Assembly (NCBI RefSeq): GCF_018860365.1
Contig: NZ_JAHKPO010000003.1
Span: forward strand, 124,001-188,000
Origin: Arenibacter algicola
Lineage (GTDB): Bacteria > Bacteroidota > Bacteroidia > Flavobacteriales > Flavobacteriaceae
Direction: 5' to 3'
DNA length: 64,000 nucleotides
Notes under the pieces: model-generated
What the model saw: only the letters and a program-made list of their open reading frames with translations
What the model was told of the DNA's origin: nothing
Databases searched by the model: none
Made by a program: the position numbers and the translations under genes
Part shown: one piece after another, positions 34,644 through 46,675 of the stretch
Layout: each line of letters begins with the position of its first letter
Numbering within the stretch: position 1 is the first letter of the stretch

Positions 34644-35183
34644 TTAAAAGGTAATTGGCAAGGAAACTCTAGTATTTCCCCATCCTAAAACCATATGGGT
34701 ACCATTATCAACATCTTTATAAGCAATGGAAAAGGCGTCCAATGATTCGGATGCGTTGCTCACACTGGCGGGTACACGTACTACGTCCGCATCTTCCTGA
34801 TAGGAATAGGCACCCCATTGATTTAAATTTTTGTTCAAAATTACGGTCCACTCCTTATCACCTGGGATAGTGAATAGGGAATAAGTACCAGCGGCAACAG
34901 ATTTACCACCTACAGTAGCATCCTTATAAAAAATAATTTCAGGGGCTTCGTTGGCTCCAGTTCTCCAAACCTTTCCAGCTGGGGCAAGTTCAGAAATTGA
35001 ACGTCCTTTTAATTGTGGGCGACTATAAGTTACCCGAACCAATTTTTCTGAAACTTTATAATCAGTAGGATAGGAGGCAATGTCCGCTGGACTCTTGTCC
35101 AATCCGCTGAATTTCTGTGCCATAGCCTCAGAACTAAAGGCCAAAGCAATAACCATAAGTGTAATCGTAAGTAAATTTTTCAT
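34644..35183 (-). CDS. DUF2911 family secreted protein
   Basis: The protein has 179 residues with a signal peptide (through EAMAQ). The conserved run VRVTYSRPQLKGRSI, VWRTGANEAPEI and AGTYSLFTIPG is typical of DUF2911 proteins, common in Bacteroidota and of unknown function. It is monocistronic. Confidence 0.85.
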   Translation of the reverse strand: MKNLLTITLMVIALAFSSEAMAQKFSGLDKSPADIASYPTDYKVSEKLVRVTYSRPQLKGRSISELAPAGKVWRTGANEAPEIIFYKDATVGGKSVAAGTYSLFTIPGDKEWTVILNKNLNQWGAYSYQEDADVVRVPASVSNASESLDAFSIAYKDVDNGTHMVLGWGNTRVSLPITF

Positions 35184-35424
35184 TTTCTTTTGTTTTAGTG
35201 ATTGTCAAATTTAAGTAGTATTCCTATTAATTTGAATTAAAAGTCGGTAAATTTTGGACACCTTACAAAATAGAGGGTTGGTGTAAGTGAATTCATTTAT
35301 ATTATGACAATATAGTAGTATTTGATCATTAATAGTTTTAAATTATAACTAATTATGGGTTTTGTATTTTATAATATATATATTAACTGGATATTTGCTT
35401 TAAAATTGACATAAATATTATTGT

Positions 35425-37095
35425 ATGTGTGGAATTGTATGTGCATTTGATGTAAAGGAGAGTACAGAGGTTTTAAGGCCTCAATTATTGGAGATGTCTA
35501 AGAAAATTAGACATAGGGGACCTGACTGGAGTGGGATATATGCTAACGATAAGGCTATTTTAGCGCATGAACGTTTGTCTATTGTGGATCCGGCATCAGG
35601 GAAACAACCTTTATTCAGTCCGGATAAGAAATTGGTTTTGGCCGCTAATGGTGAAATTTATAACCATAGGGAGTTGCGTAAGCAGTTTGCAGGAACCTAT
35701 AATTTTCAGACAGAGTCGGATTGTGAAGTGATCTTGGCCTTGTATCAAAAAAAAGGGGTCGACTTCTTGGATGAAATGAATGGTATCTTTGGTTTTGCAA
35801 TCTATGATGCTGAAAAAGATGAGTACTTTATTGCTAGAGATCATATGGGAATCATTCCCTTATATATAGGTTGGGATGTTAATGGTACTTTTTATGTGGC
35901 TTCCGAATTAAAGGCGTTGGAAGGAACTTGTACCAAAATACAGTTGTTTCCTCCGGGGCATTACCTGCATAGTAAGGATGGGGAATTTAAAAGATGGTAT
36001 TCCCGTGATTGGATGGAATATGATGCGGTAAAGGATAATGAGACTAGCATACAGGCTATTAAAGAGGCTTTGGAGGCTGCGGTGCATAGACAATTAATGT
36101 CCGATGTTCCTTATGGTGTTCTGCTCTCAGGGGGATTGGATTCTTCGGTAACCTCGGCTATTGCAAAGAAATACGCCCAGAAAAGAATTGAATCGGACGA
36201 TACTACCGATGCTTGGTGGCCACAATTACATTCCTTTTCGGTTGGTTTGGAAGGATCTCCCGATTTGGCAGCGGCACAAAAGGTGGCGGAACATATCGGT
36301 ACGGTGCACCATGAGATAAAATTTACAATTCAAGAAGGATTGGATGCCATAAAAGATGTCGTTTATAACCTGGAAACCTATGATATAACAACAATTAGGG
36401 CATCCACTCCAATGTATCTTATGGCCAGAGTGATAAAATCCATGGGTATTAAAATGGTTTTATCAGGAGAAGGAGCGGACGAATTATTTGGAGGTTATTT
36501 GTACTTCCATAAAGCGCCAAATGCTAAGGAATTCCATGAGGAAACGGTCCGTAAATTGGACAAGCTACATATGTACGATTGTCTAAGGGCCAACAAATCT
36601 TTGGCAGCTTGGGGTATAGAAGGGCGAGTACCATTTTTGGATAAGGAATTTATGGACGTGGCTATGAGAATCAATCCTCAGGATAAGATGATCAACGGTG
36701 AGCGTATGGAGAAATGGGTGGTTCGTAAGGCTTTTGAGGATATGTTGCCAGAAAGTGTTGCCTGGAGACAAAAGGAACAATTTTCGGATGGAGTTGGTTA
36801 TAGCTGGATAGATACCCTAAAGGAGGTTGTTAAGAACGAAGTTACGGATGATCAATTGGCCAATGCCAAATACAGATTTCCTTTGCAGACACCTACGTCC
36901 AAGGAAGAGTTTTATTACCGCTCCATTTTTGAAGAGCATTTCCCATCCGATGCTGCTGCATTATGTGTTCCCCAGGAACCTTCGGTAGCATGTAGTACCA
37001 GAATTGCCCTGGAATGGGACGAGGCCTTTAAAAACATGAACGATCCGTCTGGAAGGGCTGTATCCAAAGTGCATTCCGATGCTTATGTAAAATAA
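35425..37095 (+). CDS. asnB: Glutamine-hydrolysing asparagine synthetase B
   Basis: The protein has 556 residues. The N-terminal glutaminase domain starts with the nucleophile C2 (MCGIV), followed by RHRGPDWSG and ANGEIYNH. The synthetase domain carries the ATP PP-loop LLSGGLDSS at about residue 235 and GEGADELFGGY. It makes asparagine from aspartate, glutamine and ATP. A terminator follows at 37157. The length and motifs are those of a complete enzyme. Confidence 0.96.
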   Translation: MCGIVCAFDVKESTEVLRPQLLEMSKKIRHRGPDWSGIYANDKAILAHERLSIVDPASGKQPLFSPDKKLVLAANGEIYNHRELRKQFAGTYNFQTESDCEVILALYQKKGVDFLDEMNGIFGFAIYDAEKDEYFIARDHMGIIPLYIGWDVNGTFYVASELKALEGTCTKIQLFPPGHYLHSKDGEFKRWYSRDWMEYDAVKDNETSIQAIKEALEAAVHRQLMSDVPYGVLLSGGLDSSVTSAIAKKYAQKRIESDDTTDAWWPQLHSFSVGLEGSPDLAAAQKVAEHIGTVHHEIKFTIQEGLDAIKDVVYNLETYDITTIRASTPMYLMARVIKSMGIKMVLSGEGADELFGGYLYFHKAPNAKEFHEETVRKLDKLHMYDCLRANKSLAAWGIEGRVPFLDKEFMDVAMRINPQDKMINGERMEKWVVRKAFEDMLPESVAWRQKEQFSDGVGYSWIDTLKEVVKNEVTDDQLANAKYRFPLQTPTSKEEFYYRSIFEEHFPSDAAALCVPQEPSVACSTRIALEWDEAFKNMNDPSGRAVSKVHSDAYVK

Positions 37096-37156
37096 TGCAG
37101 CCGGAATAGGCAATAAGAATTCTATAGATCAAGTTTTTAGTTTATTAGTGTACAAG

Positions 37157-37184
37157 AGGCATCCTTTAGGGGGTGCCTTTTTTA
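37157..37184 (+). terminator. Terminator of asnB
   Basis: The stem AGGCATCC/GGGTGCCT (37157-37164 and 37171-37178, one T-G pair) has a 6-nt loop followed by a T run. Confidence 0.85.
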
Positions 37185-39475
<2,291 letters not shown>

Positions 39476-39495
39476 AAAATAGTGTTTACACAACA

Positions 39496-39525
39496 AAAAC
39501 TCGCACCACCGGTGCGAGTTTTTTA
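39496..39525 (+). terminator. Terminator of gyrB
   Basis: The 10-bp perfect stem AACTCGCACC/GGTGCGAGTT (39498-39507 and 39511-39520) is followed by T residues. Confidence 0.92.
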
Positions 39526-39548
39526 GTTTTAACAAAAATCTAAGAGTT

Positions 39549-40559
39549 ATGAAATATTTATTTTTAACAGGAATTTTGTTTTTTAGTGTAGCGGGTTTTT
39601 CGCAATCCAACGTCAATGAACTATTTGCTGCTGGGATTAATGATGCGGAAAAATTTTCGGATAGTTATTTTGGGCCTGTGTCCGAGGGTGCTATTTACAG
39701 TTTGTCCAATGGATGGTACAACTCTGCCGATTCTAAACCCTTGGGTGGTTTTGAGATTTCTATAATCGGTAATATGACCTCTTTTAAAAATAAGGAAGAC
39801 AAAAAGAGTTTTGTATTAAACACAGCGGATTATGAAAATCTACAGTTCGTAGATGGCAGCACTTCCCAGCCGGTTTCAACTGCTTTGGGGGATATGGAAG
39901 GTATTAGGGTGTTTGTGGAAGGAGAGGTTGGCCCCATTACAACTCGGGAGGAATTTGAATTGCCGACCGGACTGGCTTCTGAAAACATTAACTTTATTCC
40001 AACGGCCTTTTTGCAACTAAGTGTAGGATTGGTCAAGGGGTTGGAAGTTAAGGCCAGATTTTTGCCTAAAATTGATACGGAGGACGTTGCTGTGGGATTA
40101 TACGGTTTTGGTCTGCAATATGACTTTTCTAAATTGTTGCCTGCGGATAAAATATTGCCAGTTGCGCTTTCCGCTGTTGCGGGGTATACGCATTTAAATG
40201 CCTCCTATGATTTTACGGACAGTAATATTGTGGATGGTAGCGATCAGCAGATAGAAGTGGATATGAATGTTATAACAGTACAGGCCGTGGCCTCCACAAA
40301 GCTTCCGGTCATTAATTTTTATGGGGCTATCGGATATGTTTCCGGAAAATCCACAACAGACGTTTTAGGAACCTACCAAGTACAGTCTGGGCCATTTCAA
40401 GAAACCTATGTAGATCCTTTTTCTTTGACTAGAAAGGCAAGTGGAGTTTCAGGAACTTTAGGTGCCAAATTAAAACTTGGTTTCTTTAGGTTGCATGCGG
40501 ATTATTCCTTGGCGGAATTCAATAATCTAACAGTAGGTGTAAATTTTGGATTTAGATAA
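39549..40559 (+). CDS. Outer-membrane beta-barrel protein (DUF6588-like)
   Basis: The protein has 336 residues with a signal peptide (through AGFSQ). The rest is repeated amphipathic strands with glycine/aromatic girdles, ending LTVGVNFGFR. The arrangement resembles the DUF6588 family of Bacteroidota, of unknown function. The last codons form one arm of the palindrome at 40541-40570. It is convergent with the lipoprotein gene at 40577. Confidence 0.72.
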   Translation: MKYLFLTGILFFSVAGFSQSNVNELFAAGINDAEKFSDSYFGPVSEGAIYSLSNGWYNSADSKPLGGFEISIIGNMTSFKNKEDKKSFVLNTADYENLQFVDGSTSQPVSTALGDMEGIRVFVEGEVGPITTREEFELPTGLASENINFIPTAFLQLSVGLVKGLEVKARFLPKIDTEDVAVGLYGFGLQYDFSKLLPADKILPVALSAVAGYTHLNASYDFTDSNIVDGSDQQIEVDMNVITVQAVASTKLPVINFYGAIGYVSGKSTTDVLGTYQVQSGPFQETYVDPFSLTRKASGVSGTLGAKLKLGFFRLHADYSLAEFNNLTVGVNFGFR

Positions 40560-40570
40560 ATCCAAAATTT
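40541..40570. terminator. Bidirectional terminator overlapping the coding end
   Basis: This is a perfect inverted repeat: a 14-nt arm (40541-40554), 2-nt centre and complementary arm (40557-40570). It starts within the last codons of the barrel gene, spans its stop codon and ends 7 bp before the convergent gene's stop. Confidence 0.7.
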
Positions 40571-40576
40571 ACATCT

Positions 40577-40951
40577 TTATTCCCTTATTGCCAATACGTT
40601 GCCTTCATTATCGGCCAATATAATTCCATTATCGGACTCTGTCATGAGTACTATATCTTCTTCTTTATCAAGACCGGGATAAGAAATAATGTATACGCTG
40701 TCCTTATGGACCCATTTAAAGTCCGAAATAACCGTTAAATTTTTGTTGTGATAGGTGTGGTATCTACCTAGGTAGGCATCATTAAATATCCACTCCTGTC
40801 TAACCGTAACATCCTGTTTTTGCGTGGTGCTTCCATCGGTAGAAATATGGGACCATATCCCAATTACCGGATCGTTGTTTTCTGTAATTCTGGTGCAATT
40901 ACTGGCCAGTAGGATGCCAATTATCGCCAAGAATGAAAATAATTTCTTCAT
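40577..40951 (-). CDS. Small hypothetical lipoprotein
   Basis: The protein has 124 residues with a lipobox LLASNC near residue 19. The remaining part (PVIGIWSHISTDG, EWIFNDAYLGRYHTYHN) looks like a lipocalin-like single domain. I do not recognise a named family. It is convergent with the barrel-protein gene. Confidence 0.75.
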   Translation of the reverse strand: MKKLFSFLAIIGILLASNCTRITENNDPVIGIWSHISTDGSTTQKQDVTVRQEWIFNDAYLGRYHTYHNKNLTVISDFKWVHKDSVYIISYPGLDKEEDIVLMTESDNGIILADNEGNVLAIRE

Positions 40952-41189
40952 TTTGTAGGAATTTTCTTAGATTTGGGTACTTACTATTGAACGTACAGTT
41001 TCAACTTTCTATTATATTAATTCGACGTATGGAACAGTATTTTAACTTTTTTCGATAAAAGGTCTTTTTATTACGTTCAGTATAAAATTGGAATGGGCTC
41101 CAATGGCCATTACTTTTTCCAAAGCCGATATAAAAAGACAAATTCTAATTCCCAATAAAATTTAGTTGGTTTCTATGGATGGGGTGGTA

Positions 41190-41216
41190 TTGTTCTGTTA
41201 AAAATCAGTACTTTTG
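41190..41216 (+). promoter_or_regulatory. Candidate mdh promoter
   Basis: TTG at 41190-41192, a 16-bp spacer and TACTTTTG at 41209-41216. The spacing is at the short end for this promoter class. Confidence 0.5.
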
Positions 41217-41248
41217 AAAGATAAAATTTAACTTAAAATAACCTTATA

Positions 41249-42175
41249 ATGAAAGTTACCGTTGTTGGAGCAGGTGCTGTTGGCGCAAGTTGTGCAGAGT
41301 ACATTGCTATAAAGAATTTTGCATCTGAAGTAGTTGTGTTGGATATTAAGGAAGGTTTTGCTGAAGGCAAGGCCATGGATTTAATGCAAACAGCTTCATT
41401 GAATGGTTTTGATACCAAAATAACAGGAGTTACAAATGATTATAGCAAAACTGCAGGAAGCGATGTCGCTATTATCACTTCAGGTATTCCACGTAAGCCG
41501 GGAATGACCCGTGAGGAGTTGATAGGGATAAATGCAGGGATTGTAAAAACGGTTTCTTCCAATTTGTTGGAACATTCTCCGAACGTAATTTTGATCGTAG
41601 TTAGTAATCCAATGGATACCATGACTTATTTGGTACACAAAACTACTGGTTTGCCTAAGAATAGAATTATAGGAATGGGTGGTGCTTTGGATAGCGCAAG
41701 GTTTAAATACAGATTGGCCGAGGCCTTGGAGGCTCCAATCTCCGATGTGGATGGTATGGTCATTGGTGGTCATAGTGACACAGGTATGGTTCCTTTAACC
41801 GCACATGCCACTAGGAATAGTATTAAGGTATCCGAATTTTTGTCCGAAGAGCGCCTTGCTCAAGTGTCGGAGGATACCAAAGTGGGTGGTGCCACTCTCA
41901 CAAAATTGTTGGGCACTAGTGCTTGGTATGCACCAGGTGCTGCTGTTTCTTCTATGGTACAGGCCATTGCCTGCGATCAGAAGAAGATGTTCCCATGTTC
42001 TGCATTTTTGGAAGGTGAGTACGGACTTAACGATATTTGTATTGGTGTTCCGGTACTTTTGGGTAAAAATGGTATCGAGAAAATTGTAAAAATAGATTTG
42101 GCCGAGGCTGAAAAAGCAAAAATGAAGGAAAGCGCTGAAGGCGTAAGAAAGACGAATAGCTTATTGACCCTATAG
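41249..42175 (+). CDS. mdh: Malate dehydrogenase (LDH-like)
   Basis: This 308-residue enzyme is of the LDH-like MDH class. It has the NAD loop GAGAVGAS (7-14), VVLDIKEG ending in an aspartate (NAD preference), the mobile loop GIPRKPGMTREEL with substrate arginines and the catalytic GGHSD. It oxidises malate to oxaloacetate in the TCA cycle. It is monocistronic between a candidate promoter (41190) and the long terminator at 42199. Confidence 0.96.
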   Translation: MKVTVVGAGAVGASCAEYIAIKNFASEVVVLDIKEGFAEGKAMDLMQTASLNGFDTKITGVTNDYSKTAGSDVAIITSGIPRKPGMTREELIGINAGIVKTVSSNLLEHSPNVILIVVSNPMDTMTYLVHKTTGLPKNRIIGMGGALDSARFKYRLAEALEAPISDVDGMVIGGHSDTGMVPLTAHATRNSIKVSEFLSEERLAQVSEDTKVGGATLTKLLGTSAWYAPGAAVSSMVQAIACDQKKMFPCSAFLEGEYGLNDICIGVPVLLGKNGIEKIVKIDLAEAEKAKMKESAEGVRKTNSLLTL

Positions 42176-42198
42176 TTTATTGGGGTTCACTAATATTT

Positions 42199-42256
42199 AG
42201 GGCATCCGTCCCATTTGTTTCCGAGTACCATCGGAACGGGGCGGATGCCCTTATTT
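42199..42256 (+). terminator. Terminator of mdh
   Basis: A long hairpin has outer stem GGGCATCCG/CGGATGCCC (42200-42208 and 42242-42250) enclosing an inner TTCCG/CGGAA stem, followed by T-rich sequence. Confidence 0.85.
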
Positions 42257-42275
42257 TATAAAACTGATAAATATA

Positions 42276-42306
42276 TTGTTAGTTCCTATGGGAAATAATA
42301 TATTTG
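42276..42306 (+). promoter_or_regulatory. Promoter of secDF
   Basis: TTG at 42276-42278, a 20-bp spacer and TATATTTG at 42299-42306. The secDF start is 43 bp downstream. Confidence 0.7.
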
Positions 42307-42348
42307 CACGCTATTTAAGAATACCATTTTTAAATTAATATATAACCA

Positions 42349-45312
42349 ATGCAAAATAAAGGACTTATAAAGCTTTTCGCTTTTTTGTTTGGGCTAGTTA
42401 GTATCTATCAACTATCCTATACATTTATTACCAATAAAGTAGAAAAGGATGCAACTGTCTTTGCTACCAATAAAATTTCAGAATCTGAAGAAGATTACCT
42501 TGCAAAAAGGGAAGCACTGGAAGCAAGGTATTTAGACTCTATTGGGGGGAATTCCATTTTAGGATTCACCAGTTATGACGAAGCCAAGAAAAAGGAACTT
42601 AATAAGGGTCTGGATTTAAAAGGGGGAATCAATGTTACCCTTCAAATTTCTGTAAAGGATATTTTAAAAGGCCTTGCCAATAATACCAAGAATCCTGTTT
42701 TCAACAAGGCCTTGGCCGATGCCGATGCCGCTTCTAAAAATAGTGATGCAACTTATATAGACCTGTTCTTTGAGTCTTTTGACAAAATAAAAGGGGATAC
42801 CAAATTGGCCTCTCCGGATATTTTTGCAAATAAAGGTTTGAGCGATGTCATTAACTTTCAAATGACAGATGATCAGGTTAAACCAATTATTAGGACTAAG
42901 ATTGATGAGTCTATCGTTTCTGCTTTTGAAGTACTTCGTGAGCGTATAGATGGCTTCGGTGTTACACAGCCCAATATTCAACGTGAAGGTAATTCTGGTC
43001 GAATTTTGGTTGAATTGCCTGGTGCAAGAGATATAGGACGTGCGCAGGATTTATTGTCCAGTACGGCCCAATTGGAATTTTGGGAAACATATAAGCAAAG
43101 TAACCCTAGTTTAAGTACCTTTTTGCAGGCCGCCAACGAGAGGTTAAAAACTTTGGTAGAGGTTGAAAAGCCGGAAGAAGTTGTTAAGCCAGAATCTGAA
43201 TTGGATTCTTTGTTGTCTGATGTTGCACAGGATTCATTGGATTTTTCGCAAGATGTAAATCCACTTTTCAGTTTACTTATCCCAGCAAATCCTAACGGAA
43301 ATGCCTTGGTAAGTGCCGCTATTCAGGATACGGCTAAAATTGGGGAATACCTTAGAATGAAGGAAATTCGCAGATTGATTCCAGCGGATATTCAGTTTGT
43401 TAAGTTTGTTTGGGAACGTCCAACCGAAGGTTCGGAAGTTGTTGAGTTATATGCCTTAAAATCCAATAGGGACAATACACCTAGAATTAGTGGGGACGTT
43501 GTTTCCGACGCTTCGGATACTTTTGATCAATATAACAAGCCTGCGGTTACCATGACCATGAATACCAAAGGTGCAAAGGAATGGGAAAAACTAACAGGGG
43601 ATGCCTTTAATAATCAGACCGGAATCGCTATCGTGTTGGATAATAAAGTGTATACTGCGCCTGGCGTTTCTTCAGGACCTATATCTGGTGGTCGTTCAGA
43701 AATTACCGGTACCTTTACTATTAATGAGACCAAGGATATTGCCAACGTACTAAGAGCGGGTAAACTGCCTGCTTCTGCAGAAATTATTCAATCGGAAATT
43801 GTAGGACCTTCTTTGGGACAGGAAGCTATTAGTAGTGGTTTCTTTTCCTTTATGATCGCTATGGCCATTGTATTGATATGGATGGTGTTTTACTACGGTA
43901 AGGCTGGTATTTTTGCCGATATCGCTTTGCTTCTAAACATCCTGTTGATCTTTGGTGTACTGGTTAGTTTAAATGCCGTTCTTACCCTGCCGGGTATAGC
44001 AGGTATTGTATTGACCATTGGTATGTCTGTGGATGCGAACGTACTTATTTTTGAACGTATTAAAGAGGAATTGGCAAAAGGTAAAGGACAGAGCCAAGCT
44101 ATTGCTGATGGTTTTGGAAATGCACTTTCTTCTATCTTGGATGCCAATATTACTACTGGTTTAACGGCCCTTATATTGTTTGTCTTTGGTTCTGGTCCTA
44201 TTAAAGGATTTGCTACCACCTTATTGATAGGTATAGTAACCTCATTGTTTACGGCCATATTCATCACTAGACTTTTGGTTGACTGGTATGTGAGTGGAAA
44301 AGGAAGAAAATTGGATTTCTCAACAGCCGTGACCAAAAACTTGTTCAAGAATATCAATATCGATTTCTTGGCCAAAAGAAAGATTGCCTATATAGCTTCA
44401 TCCATTTTGGTGGCAATAGGACTATTCTCATTATTTACCCAAGGTCTTCAGCAAGGAGTCGATTTTGTTGGAGGACGTTCTTATACTGTAAGATTTGAGA
44501 AGATGGTAAATCCATCGGAAATCGCTTCGGAATTGAATACTGTTTTTGGAAGTGGTACCAATGTTAAAACTTATGGGGAGGCCAATCAAATTAAAATCAC
44601 TACTCCTTATAAAGTGGATGTTGAAGGAATTGAGGTGGATAATGAAATTCAGAATAAACTGTATACTTCCCTTCAAAAATATTTGCCGGATGGGACCAGT
44701 TTTGAGAATTTTACCATAGGTAGTGGTGAAAAGGCCATAGGAATCCTTCAATCTGTAAAAGTGGGTCCAACCATTGCGGATGATATTAAAAAGAATGCCT
44801 TCTTGGCTATTATTGGTTCTTTGGCGGTAGTCTTCCTTTATATCTTATTTAGGTTCCGCAAATGGCAGTTCTCTTTGGGTGCAGTTGCGGCTGTATTCCA
44901 TGATATATTGATTGTATTGGGTGTATTCTCCATTTTTGGTAAGCTTATGCCTTTTAATATGGAGATTGACCAAGCCTTTATCGCTGCAATACTTACGGTT
45001 ATTGGTTACTCCCTGAATGATACTGTGGTAGTTTTTGACCGTATTAGGGAGATTATAGCTGAAAAGGGATGGAAAGCAGGAGAGAATACCAACTTGGCCC
45101 TGAACAGTACCTTAAGTAGGACCTTGAATACGTCCATGACCACCTTGGTAGTGTTGTTGGCAATATTCATATTTGGCGGTGAATCCCTAAGAGGATTTAT
45201 GTTTGCCATGATTATAGGTATCATTGTGGGTACTTATTCCTCCTTGTTCATTGCAACTCCAGTAATGTTCGATACTTTAAAGAAGAAAACTCAAATAGGA
45301 AAGGAAGAGTAG
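42349..45312 (+). CDS. secDF: Fused protein-export membrane protein SecDF
   Basis: The protein has 987 residues and fuses SecD (about 1-640) and SecF (about 660-987), as usual in Bacteroidota. SecD motifs include LDLKGGINVTL, FEVLRERIDGFGVTQPNI and the TM4 region GMSVDANVLIFERIKEEL. SecF shows GVDFVGGRSY, GYSLNDTVVVFDRIRE and the final membrane helices. With SecYEG it uses the proton gradient to pull proteins out of the membrane. It is followed by a perfect terminator. Confidence 0.96.
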   Translation: MQNKGLIKLFAFLFGLVSIYQLSYTFITNKVEKDATVFATNKISESEEDYLAKREALEARYLDSIGGNSILGFTSYDEAKKKELNKGLDLKGGINVTLQISVKDILKGLANNTKNPVFNKALADADAASKNSDATYIDLFFESFDKIKGDTKLASPDIFANKGLSDVINFQMTDDQVKPIIRTKIDESIVSAFEVLRERIDGFGVTQPNIQREGNSGRILVELPGARDIGRAQDLLSSTAQLEFWETYKQSNPSLSTFLQAANERLKTLVEVEKPEEVVKPESELDSLLSDVAQDSLDFSQDVNPLFSLLIPANPNGNALVSAAIQDTAKIGEYLRMKEIRRLIPADIQFVKFVWERPTEGSEVVELYALKSNRDNTPRISGDVVSDASDTFDQYNKPAVTMTMNTKGAKEWEKLTGDAFNNQTGIAIVLDNKVYTAPGVSSGPISGGRSEITGTFTINETKDIANVLRAGKLPASAEIIQSEIVGPSLGQEAISSGFFSFMIAMAIVLIWMVFYYGKAGIFADIALLLNILLIFGVLVSLNAVLTLPGIAGIVLTIGMSVDANVLIFERIKEELAKGKGQSQAIADGFGNALSSILDANITTGLTALILFVFGSGPIKGFATTLLIGIVTSLFTAIFITRLLVDWYVSGKGRKLDFSTAVTKNLFKNINIDFLAKRKIAYIASSILVAIGLFSLFTQGLQQGVDFVGGRSYTVRFEKMVNPSEIASELNTVFGSGTNVKTYGEANQIKITTPYKVDVEGIEVDNEIQNKLYTSLQKYLPDGTSFENFTIGSGEKAIGILQSVKVGPTIADDIKKNAFLAIIGSLAVVFLYILFRFRKWQFSLGAVAAVFHDILIVLGVFSIFGKLMPFNMEIDQAFIAAILTVIGYSLNDTVVVFDRIREIIAEKGWKAGENTNLALNSTLSRTLNTSMTTLVVLLAIFIFGGESLRGFMFAMIIGIIVGTYSSLFIATPVMFDTLKKKTQIGKEE

Positions 45313-45335
45313 TATTCTCTGACCAACTATAATAC

Positions 45336-45365
45336 AAAAGGCCGCTGATCAGCGGCCTTTTTTTA
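45336..45365. terminator. Bidirectional terminator after secDF
   Basis: AAAGGCCGCT-GATC-AGCGGCCTTT (45337-45360) is a perfect 24-bp palindrome flanked by A and T runs. It also reaches the end of the convergent ABC gene at 45363. Confidence 0.93.
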
Positions 45366-46613
45366 TATTATTTTTCCATGGGATCCTTCGGGAGATGTTT
45401 CTAGTTCATAGATAAATTGGGGTTCCAAGCCTGGTTCTTTCCTATGGGATACAAAGACAATGGCAGACTTGCTTTCCTTTGCAATTTTATTGACAAGGGA
45501 TATAAAAAGCAACGCACTTTCATCATCCAGCCCTGCGGTAGGCTCATCCAAAATTAGCAGGGGAGGGTGTTTTATCATAGCCCTAGCGGTCATGACCATA
45601 CGCTGTTGCCCTGCAGATAGGTCGGCGAATAGAACGTCCCTAAGATGCCACATATCCAGTATAATTAGCCATTCTTTGGCCAAGGCCTTCTGGTTTTCAG
45701 TGGCTCTTAGATAGAGTCCAACAGAATCGTTCATCCCGGAAATGACCATGTTTAGACAAGAGTGTAGGCCCGAAAATTTATCGGTCATGGCAGGGGTGTA
45801 GTACCCAATCCTTTTCTTAATGTCCCAAACGCTTTCCCCACTGCCTTTGCGCTGTCCAAAAAGGTACAGTTGTTGTCCGTAGCCTTTGTGGTTGTCTCCG
45901 GTAATCATGGAGAGCAGTGTTGATTTTCCACTTCCGTTTGGGCCTATGAGTTGCCAAAACTCCCCTTTTTTAATAGTCCAATTAATATTGTCCAGTATTT
46001 TTTTGTCCCCATATATTACGCTTATGTCCTTGCAGTCTATCAAAATGGATTCTTCATAATCCGTAGGTGTAATGGGCATGGGAATTCTACCGGCAAAAGA
46101 AGAATCTATGGATGGGTTGTATTCCTTATTTGCTTTGGATCCACTGGTAAGCGGTCGTATTGTAGATCCTTCCAAAATCATCTCTTGGGTTATGAACGGT
46201 AAAATATCGGCTTTTCTGCTTATAAGCTGAATAATATAGGTGTTTTTTGAAATATGGTCAAGAGAGGTTTTTAGGTCCTTTTGGGCGTTCTTATCCAAAT
46301 TGTCGAAGGGATTGTCCAAAACAATATAATCGGGCTTTAAATGAAAGATATATTTCAATAGCGCCTTTTTTTGTTCCCCGCTGGACATCGTCTTAAGCAA
46401 CTGCTGTGAATTTTTATTGATAATCTGGATTCCGTGCCTTTCCTCTTCGTCTATAAATTGGTTTAGGGTTATTTTGGAGAATAAGGCCCCATCTAAATTC
46501 TCCAGGGCGTCAAATCCTTCAGGGAGGGGACCTTCCAATACATTTTTTATGAACTGGTCCTTATGTGAGTTGTTGCTGATAAATACGGCCCAGTGTATTC
46601 TTTTGTTCATCAT
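45363..46613 (-). CDS. Double ABC ATPase with degenerate first domain (ModF-like)
   Basis: The protein has about 416 residues; the ATG at 46613 is chosen because translation from 46652 adds only a non-conserved stretch. The N-terminal ABC half has lost its P-loop (ISNNSHKDQF instead of GxxGxGKST) but keeps a SSGEQKK signature and YIVLDNPFDNLD, where the Walker B glutamate is Asn. The C-terminal half is complete: GPNGSGKST, LSAGQQRM and LLILDEPTAGLD. The layout recalls ModF/YlmA-like soluble double ABC proteins. No membrane partner is nearby. Confidence 0.78.
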   Translation of the reverse strand: MMNKRIHWAVFISNNSHKDQFIKNVLEGPLPEGFDALENLDGALFSKITLNQFIDEEERHGIQIINKNSQQLLKTMSSGEQKKALLKYIFHLKPDYIVLDNPFDNLDKNAQKDLKTSLDHISKNTYIIQLISRKADILPFITQEMILEGSTIRPLTSGSKANKEYNPSIDSSFAGRIPMPITPTDYEESILIDCKDISVIYGDKKILDNINWTIKKGEFWQLIGPNGSGKSTLLSMITGDNHKGYGQQLYLFGQRKGSGESVWDIKKRIGYYTPAMTDKFSGLHSCLNMVISGMNDSVGLYLRATENQKALAKEWLIILDMWHLRDVLFADLSAGQQRMVMTARAMIKHPPLLILDEPTAGLDDESALLFISLVNKIAKESKSAIVFVSHRKEPGLEPQFIYELETSPEGSHGKII

Positions 46614-46675
46614 TAATGGCATTTTATACAATTCAACGGAATATATGATCAATTTATTTTTTGCGATTTTTGGCT

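Noticed and set aside
43893-44375. 160-codon minus-strand frame inside secDF
   Set aside because: It lies wholly within an intact, well-conserved secDF reading frame and has no independent features.
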